Shown here in pieces: positions 30,384-41,193 of a DNA stretch of 64,000 bases. Source of the DNA: Cupriavidus necator (GTDB lineage: Bacteria > Pseudomonadota > Gammaproteobacteria > Burkholderiales > Burkholderiaceae); the NCBI GenBank assembly GCA_022041995.1, contig CP074381.1, positions 1,364,001 through 1,428,000 of the forward strand, read 5' to 3'. The notes beneath the pieces were generated by a model. That model saw nothing but the letters and a program-made list of their open reading frames with translations. It made no database searches and was not told where the DNA came from. Within the stretch, counting starts at the first letter, position 1, and every line of letters begins with the position of its first letter. The translations under genes and the position numbers were made by a program.

Positions 30384-31202
30384 TCAGGCGGCGGGCTTGG
30401 CGTTGTCGAGCGAGTACGGCGACAGCAGGCGCACCATCTGGGCGAAGGCCTTCGGGTTGCCCGCCAGCACTTCGCCCTGTTCCATCTGGCGCGGTTCGCC
30501 GGCGTAGTTGCCGACCAGGCCGCCCGATTCGGTGATCAGCAGCATGCCGGCTGCCATGTCCCACGGCTTCAGGCCGCGCTCGAAGAAGCCGTCCAGGCGG
30601 CCGCAGGCCACATAGGCCAGGTCCAGCGCGGCAGCACCCGGGCGGCGCAGGCCGGCGCAGCTGCGCGTCATCAGCGCGAACATTTCCAGGTATTCGTCCA
30701 TGCCTTCCAGGTCGCGGAACGGGAAGCCGGTGCCGATCAGGCAGTCGGCCAGCTTGTCGCGGCGCGTAACGCGGATGCGGCGGTTGTTCAGGAAGGCGCC
30801 GGCGCCCTTGCTGGCCGTGAAGAGCTCGTCGCGGGTCGGGTCGTAGACCACGGCCTGCACCGGCGTGCCGCGGTGCAGCTGGGCGATCGAGACCGCGTAT
30901 TGCGGGAAGCCGTGGATGAAGTTGGTGGTGCCGTCCAGCGGGTCGATGACCCAGGTGTACTCGCGGGCGTCTTCGTCCTCGGCCCAGGACTGGCCGGATT
31001 CTTCCGCTAGAATGCCGTGTTCCGGGTAGGCCGTGCGCAGGATCTCGATGACCGCGGCTTCGGCGGCGCGGTCCACCTCGGTGACAAAATCGTTGTGTTG
31101 CTTGCGCGAGACGCGCACCAGATCGACGTCGAGCGACGCGCGGTTGATGATGGATCCCGCCTTGCGGGCCGCCTTGATGGCGATATTGAGCATCGGATGC
31201 AT
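30384..31202 (-). CDS. suhB: inositol-1-monophosphatase family protein SuhB
   Basis: A 272-residue Mg-dependent phosphatase; in E. coli SuhB also joins the rRNA antitermination complex. Motifs are [14 protein letters not shown], the metal site EESG with [17 protein letters not shown], and [15 protein letters not shown] near the C-terminus. The Met at 31202 gives [17 protein letters not shown], the family start. It is divergent from trmJ, a pairing (suhB-trmJ) common in proteobacteria, and ends at an intrinsic terminator. Confidence 0.95.
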   Translation of the reverse strand: MHPMLNIAIKAARKAGSIINRASLDVDLVRVSRKQHNDFVTEVDRAAEAAVIEILRTAYPEHGILAEESGQSWAEDEDAREYTWVIDPLDGTTNFIHGFPQYAVSIAQLHRGTPVQAVVYDPTRDELFTASKGAGAFLNNRRIRVTRRDKLADCLIGTGFPFRDLEGMDEYLEMFALMTRSCAGLRRPGAAALDLAYVACGRLDGFFERGLKPWDMAAGMLLITESGGLVGNYAGEPRQMEQGEVLAGNPKAFAQMVRLLSPYSLDNAKPAA

Positions 31203-31393
31203 GAATCTCTCCAGGCCGGCCACGACAACGCGGCGGGGCGCAAAAGCGCCGCACGCCTGCTCATGGGCAGCTGACAACACAACGGATTGTAGAAGAACGT
31301 CGGGCGTCGCCGGTTCTGCTGCAAATGTGCCGCGAGAGTCTCGCGAGCAAGCAAAAACCTGGCGCCGCGCCAAAGAAGAACCCCGAATTGTAT

Positions 31394-32233
31394 ATGAACC
31401 CGGCAATTGATACGAGCCAGCCCGCTGCTGATGGCAGCCATGGCGCAAGCGGTGACACCGGCGGCGACGCCTTCGGCCGCGTGCGCTTCGTGCTGGTCGA
31501 AACCAGCCACCCGGGCAACGTGGGCTCGGTGGCGCGCGCGATTAAGACCATGGGCTTTGGCAGCCTGGTGCTGGTTTCGCCACGTGAGCCGGATGTGCTG
31601 CGGCACCCCGACGCCATCGCCATGGCCAGCGGTGCCGACGATGTGCTGGCGGGCGCGCGCATCGTCGACCAGATCGACGCGGCGCTGGCCGGCGCCGCGC
31701 TGACCGTGGCGATGACCGCGCGCCACCGCGAGTTCGGCCCGCCGCGGCTGCTGCCGCGCGCGGCCGCGGAACGCGCGCGGCAGACGCTGTCCGGCAGCGG
31801 CGGCGTTGCCTTCGTGTTCGGCAACGAGCGCTATGGCTTGCCCAATGAAGTGGTCGAGCGCTGCAACGCCGTCACCCATATCCCCGCCAATCCCGCCTAT
31901 ACCTCGCTGAACCTGGCGCAGGCGGTGCAGCTCATCGCCTACGAGTTGCGGCTGGCGCTGCTGGAGGCGGCCCCGGACGCCGGCGCCAATATCGGCTATG
32001 CTGGTGAGCCGGCCACGGCCGAGCAGGTCGAGGCCATGTTCGGCCATTTGCAGACGGGCCTGGAGGCGATCGGCTTTCTCAATCCGTCCAACCCGCGCAG
32101 GCTGATGACCCGGCTGCGCCGGCTGCTGGCACGCAGCGGCCTGGAGCGCGAGGAAGTGAATATCCTGCGCGGCATCGCCAAGCATATGCTGATCGCCGCG
32201 CAGAACCAGCCGGGCCCGCACAAGGACCGGTGA
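31394..32233 (+). CDS. trmJ: tRNA (cytidine/uridine-2'-O-)-methyltransferase TrmJ
   Basis: Methylates the ribose at position 32 of tRNAs. The 279-residue SPOUT-class enzyme shows [22 protein letters not shown] near the N-terminus and the knot motifs [14 protein letters not shown] and [17 protein letters not shown]. The C-terminal extension (about 190-279) is the TrmJ dimerisation helix. The ATG at 31394 was chosen over an upstream in-frame start at 31325 because the upstream residues look non-coding. cysE follows after 305 bases, an arrangement seen in Burkholderiales. Confidence 0.93.
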   Translation: MNPAIDTSQPAADGSHGASGDTGGDAFGRVRFVLVETSHPGNVGSVARAIKTMGFGSLVLVSPREPDVLRHPDAIAMASGADDVLAGARIVDQIDAALAGAALTVAMTARHREFGPPRLLPRAAAERARQTLSGSGGVAFVFGNERYGLPNEVVERCNAVTHIPANPAYTSLNLAQAVQLIAYELRLALLEAAPDAGANIGYAGEPATAEQVEAMFGHLQTGLEAIGFLNPSNPRRLMTRLRRLLARSGLEREEVNILRGIAKHMLIAAQNQPGPHKDR

Positions 32234-32375
32234 CAGGAGCAAGGACAGTGGCAGCAACCCGGAGCGATTCGATGCAGGGCGATGCAGGCACGCGCGGCAA
32301 GCGCGCGCGCTGTCGTCCCGCGGCTGCGGGTTTGTGCATGCCCGGCCGATGTTGATCGCAGCATCGCCGCAATGT

Positions 32376-32445
32376 CCCTGACGGATCAGGGGCCAAACTC
32401 CGGCACCCGAAGCGGGTCCGGCAAATCACTTACACTCCCTGATCC
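32376..32445 (+). promoter_or_regulatory. hairpins and -10 candidate upstream of cysE
   Basis: The 305-base gap between trmJ and cysE has no gene. It contains CCCTGA/TCAGGG (32376-32391), a longer-range pair GGATCAGGG (32383-32391) with CCCTGATCC (32437-32445), and a possible -10 TACACT (32431-32436). The two pairings share bases and are mutually exclusive. Confidence 0.3.
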
Positions 32446-32538
32446 CGTCCCCACCGGCCACTGACCTCGCCGGCGACCCTGCCCCGGGCACCAGCCCGCG
32501 TGGCGCGGCGCACGGCGCGGCAACACGACACGACCAAG

Positions 32539-33282
32539 ATGTTCTCTCGCCTGAAGGAAGATATCGACACGATCATGCTGCGCGATCCCGCCGCGCGCAG
32601 CCGCCTGGAAGTGCTGACCTGCTACCCCGGCCTGCATGCCGTGGTGTTCCACCGCTTTGCGCATGGATGCTGGAACGCGGGCTTCCACTGGCTGGGGCGC
32701 TGGATCTCGCACTGGGCGCGGTTTTTCACCGGCATTGAAATCCATCCGGCGGTCAAGCTGGGCCGGCGCGTCTTCATCGACCACGGCATGGGCGTGGTGA
32801 TCGGCGAGACCGCCGAGATCGGCGATGACTGCACCATCTACCAGGGCGTGACGCTTGGCGGAACCTCGCTGTACAAGGGCCAGAAGCGGCACCCCACGCT
32901 GGGCGCCAACGTGGTGGTGAGCGCGGGCGCCAAGGTGCTGGGCGGATTCGTGGTGGGCGACGGCGCGCGCGTGGGCTCCAACGCGGTGGTGCTCAAGCCG
33001 GTGCCGCCGGGCGCAACCGCCGTGGGCATCCCGGCCCGCATCATCCTGCCGGATGCGCCATCGGCGCAGCAGGGTGCCAGGCAGGAGTTCTCGGCCTACG
33101 GCATCACGCCCAATGCGGACGATCCGGTGTCGCTGGCGCTCAAGAGCCTGATCGACAATGCGGGGCGCCAGCACGACCGCATCGAGGCGGTGCTGGCCGC
33201 GCTCGACCGGCTCGGCGAACACCTGGAGAACACACCGAACGATCCCTTCGACGCGAGCGAACTGCGCAGGCTGATGAAGTGA
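32539..33282 (+). CDS. cysE: serine O-acetyltransferase
   Basis: Makes O-acetylserine from serine and acetyl-CoA, the first step of cysteine synthesis. The 247-residue product has the N-terminal helical domain ([20 protein letters not shown]) and a left-handed beta-helix with [29 protein letters not shown] and the loop [18 protein letters not shown]-terminal helix extension runs to LRRLMK. This is shorter than the 273-residue E. coli protein at the N-terminus and of the Burkholderiales/Gram-positive-like layout. It converges with lpxH. Confidence 0.95.
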   Translation: MFSRLKEDIDTIMLRDPAARSRLEVLTCYPGLHAVVFHRFAHGCWNAGFHWLGRWISHWARFFTGIEIHPAVKLGRRVFIDHGMGVVIGETAEIGDDCTIYQGVTLGGTSLYKGQKRHPTLGANVVVSAGAKVLGGFVVGDGARVGSNAVVLKPVPPGATAVGIPARIILPDAPSAQQGARQEFSAYGITPNADDPVSLALKSLIDNAGRQHDRIEAVLAALDRLGEHLENTPNDPFDASELRRLMK

Positions 33283-33312
33283 GCAGGGAAGGGACTGGGC
33301 CGGCGCTGCCGC

Positions 33313-34110
33313 TCAGTCCGTCTGCGGCAACAGGCGGAAGCCGTCGCGATCCAGTTGCAGCACCGCGGCGCGCGGATGGGCGCCGTCCAGGTCCCAGTCA
33401 GTGAGCACCCAGCGCACGCCGGCGGCTTCTTCATGCCGTGCCGGGCGGTGCGTGTGTCCATGCACCAGCAGCGACGCACCGGCGGCGCCAAGCAACTCGG
33501 CCGCGGCGGCGGGCGCCACATCCCCATAGATCACCGGCACGGCCGCCCCCGCGCTCAACTGCCTGGCGCGGTTGCCTTCACTGTCTGCCCGCAGCTTGCG
33601 GGCGATCGACAGGCGCACGCTCAGCGGCAATGCCAGGAACACGCGCTGGACCCAGCCTTTGCGGGTCCAGCGGCGGAAGCGGTTATAGCGTTCGTCGTCG
33701 ATGCACAGCATGTCGCCGTGGCTCAGCACCACGCGCTGGCCGGCACAGCGGATCACGGTGGGGTCGGGCAGCAGGCGGGCACCGGCCGCGCTGGCGAAGC
33801 GCTTGCCCAGCAGGAAGTCCCGGTTGCCGTGCATCAGGTACACGGCCACGCCGCGCGCGGCCAGTGCGCGCAGGGCGCCGGTCACGCGCTGCGCGAAGGG
33901 CGAGTCGGTTTCTTCGTCGCCGATCCAGAATTCAAAGAAGTCGCCCAGGATGAACAGCGTGCGCGCGTGCTGCGCGGCGCGCTCGAGCGTGCGCTCGAAG
34001 GCCGCCAGCGTGCGGGGCATGCCGGGCGTCAGGTGCAGGTCTGAAATGAACCACGCCGGCGCCTGTGCCTCGAAGGGGCCGGCCACCGGCGTGTGGGGGA
34101 TTGCGGTCAT
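33313..34110 (-). CDS. lpxH: UDP-2,3-diacylglucosamine diphosphatase
   Basis: Hydrolyses UDP-2,3-diacylglucosamine to lipid X and UMP in lipid A synthesis. The 265-residue calcineurin-like phosphoesterase shows FISDLHL, GDFFEFWIGDEE, MHGNRDFLLG, LSHGDMLCIDD and VHGHTHRP, the Mn-ligand motifs of LpxH. The Met at 34110 gives a compact N-terminus. It lies 66 bases downstream of ppiB on the same strand. Confidence 0.95.
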   Translation of the reverse strand: MTAIPHTPVAGPFEAQAPAWFISDLHLTPGMPRTLAAFERTLERAAQHARTLFILGDFFEFWIGDEETDSPFAQRVTGALRALAARGVAVYLMHGNRDFLLGKRFASAAGARLLPDPTVIRCAGQRVVLSHGDMLCIDDERYNRFRRWTRKGWVQRVFLALPLSVRLSIARKLRADSEGNRARQLSAGAAVPVIYGDVAPAAAAELLGAAGASLLVHGHTHRPARHEEAAGVRWVLTDWDLDGAHPRAAVLQLDRDGFRLLPQTD

Positions 34111-34176
34111 GCGCGGTGTCGGAAGGGGGATGCCGGCACGTGGATGCGCACGGAACCGCAATCGGCAGGCATCGGC

Positions 34177-34677
34177 TTACTCGACGATGACGGCCTTCTC
34201 GATCACCACGTCTTCCAGCGGCACGTCCTGGTGGAAGCCCGAGCTGCCGGTGCGCACGCCCTTGATCTGGTCGACCACGTCGGTGCCTTCCACGACCTTG
34301 CCGAACACGGCATAGCCGAAGCCCTGCGGCGTGGGCGAGGAGAAGTTCAGGAAGTCGTTGTCGACCACGTTGATGAAGAACTGCGCGGTGGCCGAGTGCG
34401 GGGCGTTGGTGCGCGCCATGGCCACGGTGTAGCGGTCATTCTTCAGGCCGTTGCCGGCTTCGTTCTCGATCGGGGCGTCGGTGCCCTTTTGCTTCATGCC
34501 GGGCTCGAAGCCGCCGCCCTGGACCATGAAGTTCTTGATCACGCGGTGGAAGATGGTGTTGTCGTAGTGACCCTTGCGCACGTACGACAGGAAGTTCTCG
34601 ACCGACTTCGGTGCCTTTTCGGCGTCGAGTTCAATGGTGATGACACCCTGGCTGGTGTGGAGCTGGACCTTGGACAT
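34177..34677 (-). CDS. ppiB: cytosolic cyclophilin-type peptidyl-prolyl isomerase
   Basis: A 166-residue cyclophilin with no signal peptide. The catalytic region [23 protein letters not shown] and [20 protein letters not shown] match active bacterial cyclophilins (Arg and Phe catalytic residues present). It starts 23 bases after the stop of the periplasmic paralogue, so the two cyclophilins probably arose by tandem duplication with one copy keeping the signal peptide. They share most core motifs. Confidence 0.95.
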   Translation of the reverse strand: MSKVQLHTSQGVITIELDAEKAPKSVENFLSYVRKGHYDNTIFHRVIKNFMVQGGGFEPGMKQKGTDAPIENEAGNGLKNDRYTVAMARTNAPHSATAQFFINVVDNDFLNFSSPTPQGFGYAVFGKVVEGTDVVDQIKGVRTGSSGFHQDVPLEDVVIEKAVIVE

Positions 34678-34700
34678 GGGATTTCCTCTGTTCGGTAATG

Positions 34701-35285
34701 TTATTTGACGACGGTGGCCGACTCGATCACGATCGGCGCGGCCGGCACATTGCGCATGGGGCCATAGGCCGTGGTCGGCACGCTCTTGATCTTGTCGATC
34801 GTCTCCATGCCTTCCACCACCTTGCCGAAGACTGCGTAGCCGTTGCCGTCCGGCTGCGGGTAGTCGAGATTCGGATTATCCACCACATTGACGAAGAACT
34901 GCGCAGTGGCCGAATTGGGGTCGCTGGTGCGTGCCATGGCCAACGTGCCGGCCTTGTTCTTCAGGCCGCCGCGGGCTTCCAGCGGGATCGGCGCACGGGT
35001 GGGCTTTTCCTTCATGTCGCGGTCAAAGCCGCCGCCCTGCACCATGAAGCCATTGATCACGCGATGGAAGATGGTGCCACTGTAGAAGCCGCTCTTCACA
35101 TATTCCAGGAAGTTCGCGACGGTCTTGGGCGCGGCCTCGGGGTAGAGCTCGACGGTGAACTTGCCGGCACTGGTGACGAACTGGACGCGCTCGGCGGCCT
35201 TTTGCTGAGCCAGCGCGCTGAATGAGGACAGTGCCAGGGCGCCTGCGGTCAGGCCGGCCAGGACGATGCGACGGGAACGGATCAT
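34701..35285 (-). CDS. ppiA: periplasmic cyclophilin-type peptidyl-prolyl isomerase
   Basis: A 194-residue cyclophilin with a signal peptide, [20 protein letters not shown] ending near SALA-Q, so it acts in the periplasm. The core repeats the catalytic motifs: [22 protein letters not shown] and [20 protein letters not shown]. The Met at 35285 begins the signal peptide; an upstream in-frame start at 35342 would precede it with unlikely residues. It lies between the TPR-protein gene and ppiB. Confidence 0.93.
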   Translation of the reverse strand: MIRSRRIVLAGLTAGALALSSFSALAQQKAAERVQFVTSAGKFTVELYPEAAPKTVANFLEYVKSGFYSGTIFHRVINGFMVQGGGFDRDMKEKPTRAPIPLEARGGLKNKAGTLAMARTSDPNSATAQFFVNVVDNPNLDYPQPDGNGYAVFGKVVEGMETIDKIKSVPTTAYGPMRNVPAAPIVIESATVVK

Positions 35286-35315
35286 GAAGGAACTCCGGTA
35301 AGTCTGGATGCACAC

Positions 35316-35340
35316 GGTCCGGGCGCGCCGCGCCCGGACC
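35316..35340 (-). terminator. strong hairpin between the TPR gene and ppiA
   Basis: An 11-bp perfect GC-rich stem (GGTCCGGGCGC/GCGCCCGGACC) with a 3-base loop, 17 bases past the TPR gene stop. It lacks a U-tract, so it may attenuate rather than stop readthrough. Confidence 0.4.
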
Positions 35341-35357
35341 ATTGGGATGGGTGGCCG

Positions 35358-36059
35358 TCAGTTGGCGGCAGGGGCGCTGGCAGGTGCCTGGCGCCGCGCC
35401 GGCGTCGCCTTGCGGCCAGTGCCGGCGGGCGCCGCCGGCAACGCGGCATCAGGGTTCAGCTGGCGCAGGCCGGTGCTGGCGCGGGCATCGCCCGGATTGC
35501 GGCGCAGCGCTTCGGTGTAGGCCTGCTCGGCCAGGCGGCGGTAGACGTCGCCCAGGTTGGTGTAGCCAATGGCAAAGCCCGGCTTGACTTCGGTGGCCAG
35601 CAGCAACTCGGCCTCGGCGCGCTTCAGGTCGCCGCGCTTGGCATAGAGCAGCGCCAGGTTGTTGTGGGGCTCGGGCAGTTCCGGGAAGTCCTGCGCCATT
35701 TCGGCAAAGGCCTGGATGGCGGCGTCCTCGCGGCCGGACTGGGCCAGGGCCCAGGCGCGCTGGAAGCGTGCCTGCGCATTGCGCGGGTTGGCGGCCAGCA
35801 CGCGATCGAAGCCCTTGATGGCTTCGTCGTAGCGGCGCGCGTTGGCGGCCTGCTGGGCCTCGCTCATGCCAGGGTCGGTCGACTGGATGCCACCGACCGG
35901 CGCTGTCGGCGCGGCCAGCGACAGCGGGCCGTTCTGCGCGTAGACAGGGGCCGCCAGCGCGGCGGCCAGGGCCAGCAGGGGCAGTACGGCGCGATGGCCG
36001 CGTCGGCGCGCGGGGGCGGCGAACATGGCAGAAGACGGGGAGGGCAGCGGCAGGCTCAT
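35358..36059 (-). CDS. TPR-repeat protein, probably exported
   Basis: A 233-residue protein with an N-terminal hydrophobic segment ([19 protein letters not shown]) that looks like a signal peptide, then about three tetratricopeptide repeats between residues 70 and 185 ([33 protein letters not shown] and the two after it). A Pro/Ala-rich basic tail follows. It is probably a periplasmic scaffold; partners are unknown. The Met at 36059 was chosen to precede the signal peptide closely. It leads the minus-strand series TPR, ppiA, ppiB, lpxH. Confidence 0.82.
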   Translation of the reverse strand: MSLPLPSPSSAMFAAPARRRGHRAVLPLLALAAALAAPVYAQNGPLSLAAPTAPVGGIQSTDPGMSEAQQAANARRYDEAIKGFDRVLAANPRNAQARFQRAWALAQSGREDAAIQAFAEMAQDFPELPEPHNNLALLYAKRGDLKRAEAELLLATEVKPGFAIGYTNLGDVYRRLAEQAYTEALRRNPGDARASTGLRQLNPDAALPAAPAGTGRKATPARRQAPASAPAAN

Positions 36060-36342
36060 TGAGGACAGGTCCGTTATACTCCGCGGCATTCTAGCAAAGC
36101 GGCAAGTCCGGCACGAAGGGCGATGCCATCGGGGCAGCGGGCACGGCATCTCGCGCGGCCTGGCGGCGCCGTGCCGGAGGCAACCAGCGCACCGCCTTCC
36201 GGTAAGATATGGGGCGCGACGGCATTGCGCCAGTGGCCGCGTTGCCGCCGGCGGCCTGCCAGGCGCCGGGCAACCGGCGCCACGGCCCGCGCTGCCTGCT
36301 GGGCGAACCCCGGCAGTCTCCTCTCACCACTCACTTCGTTTC

Positions 36343-37731
36343 ATGCAGCTTCTGAACATCTACAACACGCTCGCGCGTGAGAAACAGCCATTCGTGCCTA
36401 TCGAACCCGGCAAGGTCCGCATGTATGTGTGCGGCATGACGGTGTACGACTACTGCCACGTCGGCCACGCTCGCGTGATGGTGGTGTTCGATATGGTGCA
36501 CCGCTGGCTGCGTGCCGCCGGCTACGAGGTGACATATGTGCAGAACATCACCGATATCGACGACAAGATCATCCGCCGCGCGGCCGAGAACGGCGAGACC
36601 ATCGGCGAGCTGACCACGCGCTTTATCCAGTACATGCACGAGGATGCCGCCGCGCTGGGCGTGATCCGCCCTGACCACGAGCCGCGCGCCACCGACTACG
36701 TGCCGCAGATGCTCGACATGATCGGCAAGCTGGAAGCCAGGGGCCTGGCCTACCAGGCCAGCGACGGCGACGTGAACTATTCGGTGCGCAAGTTCGACGG
36801 CTACGGCAAGCTCTCGGGCAAGTCGCTGGAAGACCTGCGCGCCGGCGAGCGCGTCAGCACCAACGATGCCAAGCAGGACCCGCTCGACTTCGTGCTGTGG
36901 AAGTCCGCCAAGGCCAGCGAGCCGCCCGAGAGCAAATGGGACTCGAAGTGGGGCGCCGGACGCCCGGGCTGGCACATTGAATGCTCCGCCATGAGCTGCA
37001 CGCTGCTGGGCGAGCATTTCGATATCCATGGCGGCGGGGCTGACCTGCAGTTCCCGCACCACGAGAACGAGATTGCGCAGTCTGAAGGCGCCAGCGGCAA
37101 GCCCTTCGTCAATACGTGGATGCACAACGGATTCGTGCGCATCAACGACGAAAAAATGTCCAAGTCGCTTGGCAATTTCTTCACCATCCGCGAGGTCCTG
37201 AAGTCGTACGACGCCGAGGTCGTGCGCTACTTTATCCTGCGCGCCCACTACCGCAGCCCGCTGAACTACAGCGACGCGCACCTGGACGATGCGCGCCACG
37301 CCCTGACACGCCTGTACACGGCGCTCAAGGACAGCCAGCCCGGCGGCTGCGCAGTGGACTGGGATGAGCCACACGCCAGGCGCTTTGCCGAGGCCATGGG
37401 CGACGACTTCAATACGCCGATTGCGATGTCGGTGCTGTTCGACCTGGCCAGCGAGATCAACCGCACCGGCTCGACCGCGGCTGCGCGCCAGCTGAAGGCG
37501 CTGGCGGGCACGCTGGGCCTGCTCGAGCGCGATCCGCATACCTTCCTGCAAGGCGGCAAATCCGACGACGGCACCTCGCCGGAGCAGATCGAGACGCTGA
37601 TCGCCGCGCGCAAGAGCGCCAAGGCGGAGCGCAACTTTGCCGAAGCGGACCGCATCCGCGCGCAACTGCTGGAAGCGGGCATCGTGCTGGAAGACAAGCC
37701 GGGCGGTGCCACCGAGTGGAGGCGTGCTTGA
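36343..37731 (+). CDS. cysS: cysteinyl-tRNA synthetase
   Basis: Charges tRNA-Cys. The 462-residue class I synthetase has the HIGH motif as HVGH (39-42), with zinc ligand Cys30 in [11 protein letters not shown], the second zinc motif in [10 protein letters not shown] and [10 protein letters not shown], and KMSKS at 271-275. The ATG at 36343 gives [17 protein letters not shown]. About 280 bases upstream, between it and the TPR gene, hold no gene; a TATACT (about 36074) may serve either strand. The stop overlaps the TTG start of the glycosylase gene. Confidence 0.97.
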   Translation: MQLLNIYNTLAREKQPFVPIEPGKVRMYVCGMTVYDYCHVGHARVMVVFDMVHRWLRAAGYEVTYVQNITDIDDKIIRRAAENGETIGELTTRFIQYMHEDAAALGVIRPDHEPRATDYVPQMLDMIGKLEARGLAYQASDGDVNYSVRKFDGYGKLSGKSLEDLRAGERVSTNDAKQDPLDFVLWKSAKASEPPESKWDSKWGAGRPGWHIECSAMSCTLLGEHFDIHGGGADLQFPHHENEIAQSEGASGKPFVNTWMHNGFVRINDEKMSKSLGNFFTIREVLKSYDAEVVRYFILRAHYRSPLNYSDAHLDDARHALTRLYTALKDSQPGGCAVDWDEPHARRFAEAMGDDFNTPIAMSVLFDLASEINRTGSTAAARQLKALAGTLGLLERDPHTFLQGGKSDDGTSPEQIETLIAARKSAKAERNFAEADRIRAQLLEAGIVLEDKPGGATEWRRA

Positions 37732-38567
37732 ACGCTGCCGCGCGTAAGCCCGCCACGGCCACGCCGCCGGCTACGCCTCCCGCTACGAGGGGCCGGCCGA
37801 AGGCGGCCGGTCCGCGCCCGGGCAAGGCTGGCGCCAGCGAGGCGCCACTGCCGGATGGCAAGGACACGGCCAGGGGCACGCGCAACGCCAAGGCCGTGCT
37901 GCCCGAGGCGGATGCGGTGCCGCTGCCGGTCGAAACCGTCATCGACGCGGTGCGCCCCGCCTACTGGGACGAGGCCTGCGCCGACCTGATGAAGCGCGAC
38001 CGCATCCTGCGCAAGATGATCCCGACCTACGGCCCGGCGCACCTGGTGTCGCGCGGGGATCCGTTCGTCACGCTGGCGCGCGCGGTGGTGGGCCAGCAGA
38101 TCTCGGTCAAGGCGGCGCAGTCGGTGTGGGAGCGGCTGCATGCGGCCTGCCCCAGGCTGGCGCCGGCGCAGTTCCTGCGCGCCGGCCCCGAGAAGCTGGC
38201 CGGCTGCGGGCTGTCCAAGCGCAAGGCGGAATACCTGATCGACCTGGCCGACCACTTCAAGGCGGGCACGGTGCATGTCGCCGAATGGGCGCAGATGGAC
38301 GACGAAGCGGTGATCGCGGAGCTGACGCAGATCCGCGGCATCGGCCGCTGGACCGCGGAGATGTTCCTGATGTTCAACCTGATGCGGCCCAACGTGCTGC
38401 CGCTTGATGACGTCGGCCTGATCAACGCGATCTCCGCCAACTATTTCAGCGGCGAACCGGTCACCCGCAGCGAGGCGCGCGAAGTCGCGGCCAACTGGGA
38501 GCCGTGGCGAACCGTGGCCACGTGGTATATGTGGCGCAGTCTCGACCCGCTGCCAGTGACGTATTAG
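37728..38567 (+). CDS. DNA-3-methyladenine glycosylase 2 family (HhH-GPD)
   Basis: A base-excision repair glycosylase of the AlkA-like helix-hairpin-helix family, 279 residues. After a Pro/Ala/Lys-rich N-terminal 65 residues come [22 protein letters not shown], the hairpin [19 protein letters not shown] and the catalytic Asp in [13 protein letters not shown] chose the TTG at 37728, with GGAGG five bases upstream and its last two bases shared with the cysS stop, so translation is coupled. The low-complexity N-terminus is unusual compared with E. coli AlkA. Confidence 0.88.
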   Translation: MNAAARKPATATPPATPPATRGRPKAAGPRPGKAGASEAPLPDGKDTARGTRNAKAVLPEADAVPLPVETVIDAVRPAYWDEACADLMKRDRILRKMIPTYGPAHLVSRGDPFVTLARAVVGQQISVKAAQSVWERLHAACPRLAPAQFLRAGPEKLAGCGLSKRKAEYLIDLADHFKAGTVHVAEWAQMDDEAVIAELTQIRGIGRWTAEMFLMFNLMRPNVLPLDDVGLINAISANYFSGEPVTRSEAREVAANWEPWRTVATWYMWRSLDPLPVTY

Positions 38568-38644
38568 CCATCGCAGCAAGAAAATTTAGTGGCAGGTGCA
38601 GTCCGGGCTATCTGGCAGGCGCTAAGATAGCGACCAAATTCCGG

Positions 38645-38650
38645 TAGAAT
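38645..38650 (+). promoter_or_regulatory. -10 element for accA
   Basis: TAGAAT lies 33 bases before the accA ATG. No good -35 is visible. It fits a separate promoter for accA after the glycosylase gene. Confidence 0.4.
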
Positions 38651-38682
38651 GCGCCCCTTCACAGACAGGTACGTGTGATTTT

Positions 38683-39654
38683 ATGAAAACCACCTTCCTG
38701 GATTTTGAGCAGCCCATTGCCGAACTCGAGGCAAAGATCGAAGAACTGCGCTTTGTGCAGGACGATTCGGCTGTCGATATTTCCGAAGAAATTTCGCGGC
38801 TGGCCGGCAAGAGCCAGCAGCTGACCAAAGATATCTACGCCAACCTGACCCCGTGGCAGGTTGCGCAAATCGCCCGCCACCCTCAGCGCCCCTATACGCT
38901 GGACTACGTGCGCGAGATCTTTACCGATTTCCACGAGCTGCATGGCGACCGCACCTTTGCCGACGATCTTTCGATCATCGGCGGCATGGCGCGCTTCAAT
39001 GGCCAGGCGTGCATGGTCATCGGCCACCAGAAGGGCCGTGACACGAAAGAGCGTGCCCTGCGCAATTTCGGCATGCCCAAGCCCGAGGGCTACCGCAAGG
39101 CCAAGCGACTGATGGAGCTGGCCGACAAGTTCGGCCTGCCGATCTTCACCTTCGTCGACACTCCGGGCGCATTCCCCGGCATCGACGCCGAAGAGCGCGG
39201 CCAGTCCGAAGCCATCGGCCATAACCTGTATGTGATGGCCGGCCTGAAGGTGCCCCTGATCGCCACCATCATCGGTGAAGGCGGTTCGGGCGGCGCGCTG
39301 GCGATTGCCGTGGGCGACGTGGTGCAGATGCTGCAGTTCGCCACCTACGCGGTGATTTCGCCGGAAGGCTGCGCCTCGATCCTGTGGAAGACGGCCGAGA
39401 AGGCACCGGAAGCCGCCGAGGCGCTGGGCCTGACCGCGCACCGCCTGAAGGCGCTGGGCCTGATCGACAAGATCGTGAGTGAGCCGCTGGGCGGCGCGCA
39501 CCGCGACTACAAGGGCATGGCGGCGATGCTCAAGCGCTCGCTGGCAGAGTCGCTGCGCCAGTTCCAGGGCATGAGCGTGAAGGAGCTGCAGGCGCGCCGC
39601 TACGAGCGCCTGCTCGCCTATGGCAAGTTCAAGGAAACCGGCGCCCAGGACTGA
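38683..39654 (+). CDS. accA: acetyl-CoA carboxylase carboxyltransferase subunit alpha
   Basis: Half of the carboxyltransferase that makes malonyl-CoA for fatty acid synthesis. The 323-residue product matches the E. coli length (319) and shows the N-terminal coiled coil ([17 protein letters not shown]), [19 protein letters not shown], and the oxyanion loop [15 protein letters not shown]. It overlaps the likely tilS start by 35 bases, an accA-tilS linkage seen in many proteobacteria. Confidence 0.98.
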   Translation: MKTTFLDFEQPIAELEAKIEELRFVQDDSAVDISEEISRLAGKSQQLTKDIYANLTPWQVAQIARHPQRPYTLDYVREIFTDFHELHGDRTFADDLSIIGGMARFNGQACMVIGHQKGRDTKERALRNFGMPKPEGYRKAKRLMELADKFGLPIFTFVDTPGAFPGIDAEERGQSEAIGHNLYVMAGLKVPLIATIIGEGGSGGALAIAVGDVVQMLQFATYAVISPEGCASILWKTAEKAPEAAEALGLTAHRLKALGLIDKIVSEPLGGAHRDYKGMAAMLKRSLAESLRQFQGMSVKELQARRYERLLAYGKFKETGAQD

Positions 39655-41071
39655 CCCGTCCGCCCGGCTGACCGACGAGGTCGCACAGGCCCTCCAGGCC
39701 GGTGCGGCCTTTGTTGTTTCTGGCGGCGGCGCGGGCGCGGCGACGATCGCGGTGGCCCTGTCGGGCGGGCGCGATTCGGTCGCGCTGCTGCATGCCGCCC
39801 GCGCGGCCGCGACGCAGTGGGGCGTTGGCGCGCGCGTGGTGGCGCTGCATGTCCACCACGGCCTGCAGGCGGATGCCGACGACTGGGACCGCTTCTGCGC
39901 CGCGCTGTGCGCGCAATGGCAGGTCGGCTATTTCGTGCGGCGGGTGTCGGTGCGGCCCGAGGCGGGCGAGGGCGTGGAAGCGGCCGCGCGCCGCGCGCGC
40001 TATGCCGCGCTGGCGGCGATGTGCGCCGACAGCGGCGCGCGCCTGCTGCTGTTTGCCCATCACCAGGACGACCAGGTCGAGACCGTGTTGCTGCGGCTGT
40101 TTCGCGGCGCCGGCGTGGCCGGCATGGCTGGCATGCCGGCGCTGCGCCCGCTGGACGACCGCAGCGGCGTGATGCTGCTGCGCCCCTGGCTGGATGTGGC
40201 CCGCGCCGAGATCGAGGCCTACTGCACGGCCAACGCGCTGCAATGGGTCGATGACCCATCCAATGCCGATGACCGCTATGCGCGCAATGCCTTGCGCGCG
40301 CACCTGCCGGCGCTGGTGGCGGCCTTTCCGGCGTTGTCGGCCAATGTGGTGCAGGCGGCCGCGCATTTCGCCGAGGCCGGCGCACTGATCGACGAACTGG
40401 CAGCCACCTCGCTGGCGGCGCTGGCACGCCCCGGCCGCGATGCCGACACGCTTTCCGAACTCGACCTGGCGGGTCTGCGCGACTTGCCCGTGGCACATGC
40501 CGATGCCGTGCTGCGCTTCTGGCTGCGCGACCTCGGCGTGCGCGCGCCGTCCACCGCCCGGCTGGCGGCGATGCGCGGGCAACTGGTCACCCACGCCGGC
40601 GGCGAGCCCGCCATCGCCCATGAGGGGCTGGTCCTGCGCCGCTTCCGCGACCGCGTGCTGGCCTGCACGCCGCCACCGGTCGCTGCGCCGGCACCCGTGA
40701 TGCTGGACTGGCGCGGCGAGGCCCGGATTGTCGTGCCCGCCTGGCGCGGCGAACTCCATTTCTTCCGCGATGACACCTTCGGCGTGCCCGAAGCGGTACT
40801 GCGCCAGCCCTTGCGCCTGGCCGCCCGCAGCGGCGGCGAGCGTATCGTGCTGCGCCCGGGCGGCCCGGCCCGGGCCCTGAAGCAAGCCTGCCAGGAAGCC
40901 GGCATCCCGGCCTGGCGCCGCGCCTGGCTGCCGCTGCTGTGGTCTGCCGATGCGCTGGTGCTGGTCGCCGGCCTGGGCATGCACCGCCGCTGGCCGGACG
41001 CCCCGGCGGCGCCGCGCTGGCGCGTCGAATGGCATCCGCGGCCACCGGCAGTGGCGATGCCGCCGCACTGA
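39620..41071 (+). CDS. tilS: tRNA(Ile)-lysidine synthetase
   Basis: Modifies C34 of the CAU tRNA-Ile to lysidine so that it reads AUA. The 483-residue product has the PP-loop [14 protein letters not shown] (SGGRDS at 48-53), [18 protein letters not shown] and the C-terminal TilS substrate-binding domains (about 230-480). The ATG at 39620 overlaps accA by 35 bases, giving an N-terminus ([17 protein letters not shown]) longer than average; a later start could be used. Confidence 0.93.
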   Translation: MASSRKPAPRTDPSARLTDEVAQALQAGAAFVVSGGGAGAATIAVALSGGRDSVALLHAARAAATQWGVGARVVALHVHHGLQADADDWDRFCAALCAQWQVGYFVRRVSVRPEAGEGVEAAARRARYAALAAMCADSGARLLLFAHHQDDQVETVLLRLFRGAGVAGMAGMPALRPLDDRSGVMLLRPWLDVARAEIEAYCTANALQWVDDPSNADDRYARNALRAHLPALVAAFPALSANVVQAAAHFAEAGALIDELAATSLAALARPGRDADTLSELDLAGLRDLPVAHADAVLRFWLRDLGVRAPSTARLAAMRGQLVTHAGGEPAIAHEGLVLRRFRDRVLACTPPPVAAPAPVMLDWRGEARIVVPAWRGELHFFRDDTFGVPEAVLRQPLRLAARSGGERIVLRPGGPARALKQACQEAGIPAWRRAWLPLLWSADALVLVAGLGMHRRWPDAPAAPRWRVEWHPRPPAVAMPPH

Positions 41072-41193
41072 AGCCCCCGGATCGCCGCCGGCATCACTTC
41101 CGATCCGTAGCCCGAACCCGCTCCCGCCTTGCCTGACGGGGCTTGTTCGTGTATTTTCAAAGGCTTTGCACAATCGCTGGCGTCGACAAGAAG

